Assembly (NCBI GenBank): GCA_965220305.1
Contig: OZ244817.1
Location: forward strand, 2,604,001-2,668,000
Origin: G965220305 sp965220305
GTDB taxonomy: Bacteria; Chloroflexota; Dehalococcoidia; Lucifugimonadales; UBA3495
Direction: 5' to 3'
DNA length: 64,000 nucleotides
The notes under the pieces are model-generated. The model made no database searches, was not told the DNA's origin, and saw only the letters and a program-made list of their open reading frames with translations. This document shows, piece after piece, positions 60,917-64,000 of the stretch. Each line of letters begins with the position of its first letter. Position 1 is the stretch's first letter. The position numbers and the translations under genes were made by a program.

Positions 60917-61978
60917 ATGCTGGCCCTGACTTTAGCCAACCTGAAGATGATGGCCCGCAACCGTCATACCACCTTCTGGGCGTTGTTCTTTCCCCTGTTG
61001 TTTGTGGTTGTCTTCGGCGCATTTGACGTGGGCGCCCCCGGCTCGTCCACCCTGGCCATAGTCGACCAGGCCAACAATCCCTCCTCCCAACTCCTGCGGG
61101 AAAAACTGGCCGAAATACGGGTCTTGGAGTTGGTATATCCCCTGCCGGACCCCCAGACTGCTCGGCAGCGAATCAACGACGGCGACCTGGACTACCTGGC
61201 CGTCATCCCCGCCGGGTTCCCCCAAGCCAGCGCCCCGCCGGTGGTCCTCGCCTACGACACGGCGAAGCAGGCGGACAGCCAACTGGTGGAAGCCGTCGTC
61301 AGTGACCTGGTGGCCCAGGTTGGCGCGTCCAGCCCCGCGACGGCTCCTCCCGTGGTGTCCCGGGGATTTCCCGGCACCCGGGTATCCTACTTCGACCTGG
61401 TGCTCACCGGCGTGGTGGGGCTGGGAGTTATGGCCAGCGCCGTAATCTCCATCGCGGTTAAGATTAGCGCCTACCGCAACCAGTCCATTCTGCGCCGGAT
61501 GCTGACCACTCCCCTGCCCATCTGGAAGTATTTTGCCGCCGAGATTACCGCCCACCTGGTGTTGGCCCTGGCGCAGGCGGCCATCATACTGTCGGTGGGC
61601 GTGTTCCTCTTTGGGGGCCACATCTACGGCAACGTGGTGTGGATCCTGGTGGTGGTGCTATTGGGCAGCCTGGTGTTCTTGAACATCGGCTTCATCCTGT
61701 CGGCCTGGGCCAACTCGCCCTCGGCAGCCTCGGGAATGGGCAACGCGGTGGTCCTGCCCATGATGTTCTTTGCCGGCACCTTCTTTTCCACCGCCAGCCT
61801 TCCCTGGATACTGCCCTACCTGTCGGAAGCCCTGCCCCTGACCCCCATGCTCACCGCCATGCGAGAGATAGCCCTGGAGCGGGCGGCCCTGTGGGAGGTG
61901 TGGCCCCAACTGGCAACCCTATCGGCCTGGGTGGTGGTGACGGCGCTGGCGGCGGTGAAAGTGTTCCGGTTTAGCTGA
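60917..61978 (+). CDS. ABC-2 type transporter permease
   Basis: 353 aa. One N-terminal helix (TTFWALFFPLLFVVVFGAF), a large external domain (res ~35-165), then five helices starting FDLVLTGVVGLGVMASAVIS and the family-type AAEITAHLVLALAQAAIILS and GNAVVLPMMFFAGTFFS. Begins two bases after the ATP-binding gene. Export substrate unknown (drug, lipid or polysaccharide). Confidence 0.92.
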   Translation: MLALTLANLKMMARNRHTTFWALFFPLLFVVVFGAFDVGAPGSSTLAIVDQANNPSSQLLREKLAEIRVLELVYPLPDPQTARQRINDGDLDYLAVIPAGFPQASAPPVVLAYDTAKQADSQLVEAVVSDLVAQVGASSPATAPPVVSRGFPGTRVSYFDLVLTGVVGLGVMASAVISIAVKISAYRNQSILRRMLTTPLPIWKYFAAEITAHLVLALAQAAIILSVGVFLFGGHIYGNVVWILVVVLLGSLVFLNIGFILSAWANSPSAASGMGNAVVLPMMFFAGTFFSTASLPWILPYLSEALPLTPMLTAMREIALERAALWEVWPQLATLSAWVVVTALAAVKVFRFS

Positions 61979-62100
61979 GGATGCCGGTCCCACCCGGCGG
62001 CGCTGTGACCCGTTGGCCGGCCCTTCCTCACAAGAGTCTTTCAAGATTCCTTGCCCGGATTTGTCCCCGCTCACCACCGGACCAAGCCCGGTGCAGGCTC

Positions 62101-62188
62101 TGAGCTTGTCAGAGGGCCAGTAAATTCTATCGCTCATCTTGAACCTGCTATCGCTCATCCTGAGCCTGTCGAAGGACGGGCCCACCAT
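62101..62188. repeat. TGAGCCTGTCGAAGGA repeats
   Basis: TGAGCTTGTCAGAGGGCCAG (62101), then two copies of TCGCTCAT(C)TTGA/CCTGA-GCCTG ending GTCGAAGGACGGGCCCACC. Same family as 6696 and 50430. Nothing else between 61979 and 62243. Confidence 0.55.
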
Positions 62189-62243
62189 AAGCGGGTTGCC
62201 ACGAACAACCAAAAGGCCCTGGATGTCCCCCTACGAGTCATCA

Positions 62244-62579
62244 ATGGGTTTTCCCGCGACAGTGAAAGTCTATTCCATCGGCGCATTGCTTCTGTCGGTG
62301 GCCCTGTTGTCGGTTTGCGACGACGCCGGAAGCAGCATTGGCGGTGACGTCCCCCGGCAGGTGCGGGGCCATGTGGTTGAAGTGGTGGCGCGAGGCGTAA
62401 CCGAGGCGGAAACCCTGCGGATAAGGGATGCCGACGGCAGGGCCTGGGCCTTTACCACCGAAGGATTCATTGGCTTTACCCCGGCCCACCTGCGGGAACA
62501 CCAACTCTTCGGCCAGACGGTGTTGGTCTCCTATGTGGCGAGAGGGGACAGGCTGGTGGCGGTGGACGTTACCGACTGA
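62244..62579 (+). CDS. Small putative lipoprotein
   Basis: 111 aa. Hydrophobic N-terminus (YSIGALLLSVALLSVCDD) with Cys near res 25 in an imperfect lipobox. The mature part is a small beta-barrel-like domain (VRGHVVEVVARGVTEAETL, GQTVLVSYVARGDRLVAVDV) resembling OB/DUF5666-like folds. The start is chosen at the ATG before the signal; no strong ribosome-binding site. Not recognised further. Confidence 0.6.
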   Translation: MGFPATVKVYSIGALLLSVALLSVCDDAGSSIGGDVPRQVRGHVVEVVARGVTEAETLRIRDADGRAWAFTTEGFIGFTPAHLREHQLFGQTVLVSYVARGDRLVAVDVTD

Positions 62580-62649
62580 GCCTACGCGGCGGTGTCCCCT
62601 CCCGTCAGACGCTGCTGATGGAAAAGCCTCCCGACCCGGGCCGCGACGC

Positions 62650-63543
62650 TCAGAGGGTCTTCTGCAGGGCGGCTTCCAGTTCTTCGGCGGGGGTGAACTG
62701 CTCGAACTTGGACCGGACTCGGCCCTCTTTGTCCACCACGAAGGTCCAGGGCTCGGTGGGCAACCCCCATTCCTCCACCGATGGGACCAGGCCGCCGCTG
62801 GGCCGACCTCCCTCAATCAGGTGGGGGTCTTCAAATACCTCCACGTGGATGAAGTTGGCCCGGTCTCCGAACCGGGCTTTCAGGTCGGAGAGCGCTTCCA
62901 CCTGGGGGCCGCAGGTGGCGCTGATGCAGAAAGCGGGGGTGGAAAAAGTCACCACCAGGGGTTTGTCGTCGGCCAGCGCCTCGTGGATTGACAGTTCGTA
63001 CAGCTCCGGGTCCGGCGGATTGGCGGTGGTGATGGTGGCCAGGTCGTCCACCTCGGAAGCCTTGGGGGTGACGCTGGCCGGGGCGGGCGCGCCGATGGCT
63101 GGTGTGGAGGGAGCATCTTTAACGCTGATCAGGGCCGATGCTACCACCGCTTGCCCGGCCTCGGTGGTGGTAGTAAAACGCAATTCCCAAACGGCGGGGT
63201 TGGTAACTGTCCCCGGACCGGCCACGTCGAAACTGATGTGGGCCACGAAGACGCCCTGGCCTCCCGGCAGGGGCCAGGGGGAGAAGGCGGCGGTCACCGG
63301 CTGCCGGGCCTCCCCCTCGGACTCGGAGGTGGCGAAATAGACGGGCTGCACCTGGGCTTCCGGGGTGCGTACCGGCATGTTTTCCAGGTCCACCAGGCCG
63401 AACGCCACCCGGTTTGCCCCCACCGCCAGGTCTGATGACACGACGATGGCGTTGACCCGGGTCTCTCCGGGAGAACAGGCCCCCATCGCCAGTAGAAGCA
63501 GGATGGCGCAGGAGAGTACGATGCTTCGCAGGGGTGTTGCCAT
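62650..63543 (-). CDS. Lipoprotein with thioredoxin-like C-terminal domain
   Basis: 297 aa. Lipoprotein signal (SIVLSCAILLLLAMGACSPG), an N-terminal beta-sandwich of about 130 residues, a Pro/Ala linker and a thioredoxin-like domain (res ~190-297). VVTFSTPAFCISATCGPQVE carries two Cys separated by five residues rather than the usual CxxC; the cis-Pro strand may be PTEPWTFVVDKEGRV. Similar proteins occur beside oxidase assembly genes and may reduce or deliver copper/heme proteins outside the membrane, but this is inference. Confidence 0.75.
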   Translation of the reverse strand: MATPLRSIVLSCAILLLLAMGACSPGETRVNAIVVSSDLAVGANRVAFGLVDLENMPVRTPEAQVQPVYFATSESEGEARQPVTAAFSPWPLPGGQGVFVAHISFDVAGPGTVTNPAVWELRFTTTTEAGQAVVASALISVKDAPSTPAIGAPAPASVTPKASEVDDLATITTANPPDPELYELSIHEALADDKPLVVTFSTPAFCISATCGPQVEALSDLKARFGDRANFIHVEVFEDPHLIEGGRPSGGLVPSVEEWGLPTEPWTFVVDKEGRVRSKFEQFTPAEELEAALQKTL

Positions 63544-63813
63544 AATTTGGACCCGTATAAGGCCCGAGTTTACACTCACTCTATTCCCCCGATTCAGGAA
63601 GGGCCTTCCCGCTTGATGGGTGAAGGTTGGTATGGGGGTGAGACTGCCGGGGCGCGTACCGCCCGGGGGTCAGCGGGTAAGTCACCCCCTCTAACTCTCC
63701 CCCTCAGGGGAAGAGGACTGGCTTCTCTTTGGCCTCGGAAAGGGTTTGCTGAGAGGGCGTTCAAAAAGCTGGCGGTCTATCTTGCGACAGGCTCGGTACG
63801 GGAACCCTCGTTG

Positions 63814-63887
63814 TTATTCTGAAGGAGAGCAGCGACTGAAGAAACTTAGATTCTTCGCCTCCACTACGTTTCGGCTCAGAATGACAT
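63814..63887. repeat. Composite ATTCTGAAGG palindrome, divergent copy
   Basis: TTATTCTGAAGGAGAGCAGC at the left and ACGTTTCGGCTCAGAATGACA at the right with GAAACTTAGATTCTTCG inside. A diverged member of the 6772/23622/26790/47479 family. The gap 63544..63922 also holds a CTCTCCCCCTCAGGGGAAGAG block near 63695. Confidence 0.6.
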
Positions 63888-63922
63888 ATCCTTTTTAGGC
63901 ACCCTCTGAGACTTCGTCCGGG

Positions 63923-64000
63923 TCAGTAAAACACTCCCCGACCGGCCCCGCCGTCCACGCCGATGGTCTGGCCGGTGATGGCGGTGGCCCGGTTGGAGGC
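63923..64000 (-). CDS. SDR family oxidoreductase, C-terminal fragment (cut by window edge)
   Basis: The last 25 residues, ASNRATAITGQTIGVDGGAG then RGVFY, match the C-terminal end of classical short-chain dehydrogenases (ITGQTIxVDGG). The rest of the gene lies beyond the right edge. Confidence 0.8.
   Translation of the reverse strand, partial: ASNRATAITGQTIGVDGGAGRGVFY

Noticed and set aside
62650..63543. Thioredoxin-like lipoprotein as another selenoprotein
   Set aside because: Its frame has no internal TGA and both candidate redox residues are encoded as Cys.
1..64000. Genome-wide reassignment of UGA to a sense codon
   Set aside because: Several genes end at TGA exactly where the family ends, for example the ctaA/ctaB ATGGCTGA overlap, the ABC ATP-binding protein at 60914 and the amidase at 4998.

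Overview
The window is a GC-rich bacterial chromosome segment. The gene content points to a Chloroflexota lineage, most likely Dehalococcoidia or SAR202-like: paired GMC oxidoreductases, two fumarylacetoacetase-family hydrolases, an LLM-class (F420-type) oxidoreductase, a Rieske oxygenase, DUF1800/DUF1501 and DUF3179 proteins, and a caa3-type oxidase operon with cytochrome c fusions. That placement is inference from family content; no rRNA or ribosomal protein gene is present to test it. The host looks aerobic, heterotrophic and specialised for oxidised, cyclic or hydroxylated organic compounds. Layout: 1-3.3 kb holds a convergent pair, a DUF3179 lipoprotein (+) and an MFS transporter (-). Each reading frame contains one in-frame UGA exactly where homologues usually carry cysteine. 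In the lipoprotein the UGA replaces the first Cys of a CxxC motif (UxxC) and is followed at the right spacing by a small perfect hairpin resembling a bacterial SECIS, so a new selenoprotein family is the leading hypothesis. 3.6-15.9 kb is a catabolic block: amidase, two GMC oxidoreductases, aquaporin, Rieske oxygenase, dCTP deaminase-like protein, SDR, PNPOx-like protein, beta-propeller lactonase and amidohydrolase. 16-19 kb is a lower-GC accessory patch where an IS4-type element has split a zinc-ribbon/transmembrane/LRR gene that can be read back together across the 8-bp target duplication. 19.1-28.8 kb returns to metabolism: two FAH-family hydrolases, LLM oxidoreductase, alpha/beta hydrolase, an FhuF-like pair, NudC and aminopeptidase P. 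29-34 kb is a second mobile patch with the intact IS copy, an unknown coiled-coil protein, and tandem IS701 and IS5 elements that have split a VapB-like antitoxin gene. 34-47 kb carries recF, a Fur regulator, an NHL protein, the DUF1800-DUF1501 pair, a CoA-binding protein, a LiaF-like membrane protein, a cupin, an SMP-30 lactonase and a DNA-binding coiled-coil protein. Three tRNA genes (Trp, Arg, Ala) lie at 47.06-47.30 kb. 48-52 kb has membrane or lipoproteins, an esterase, DUF952 and a Yip1-like protein with an inserted extracytoplasmic domain. 52.2-59.6 kb is a complete minus-strand terminal oxidase locus: ctaA, ctaB, then ctaC-cytochrome c, ctaD, ctaE, a subunit IV-cytochrome c fusion and a separate lipoprotein cytochrome c. 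The last two carry almost identical heme domains. 60-62 kb is an ABC-2 exporter, followed by small lipoproteins and the C-terminal end of an SDR at the right edge. Intergenic spaces are packed with dispersed palindromic repeats of several families, including a roughly 185-bp MITE-like unit present twice in full and twice as partial or variant copies.
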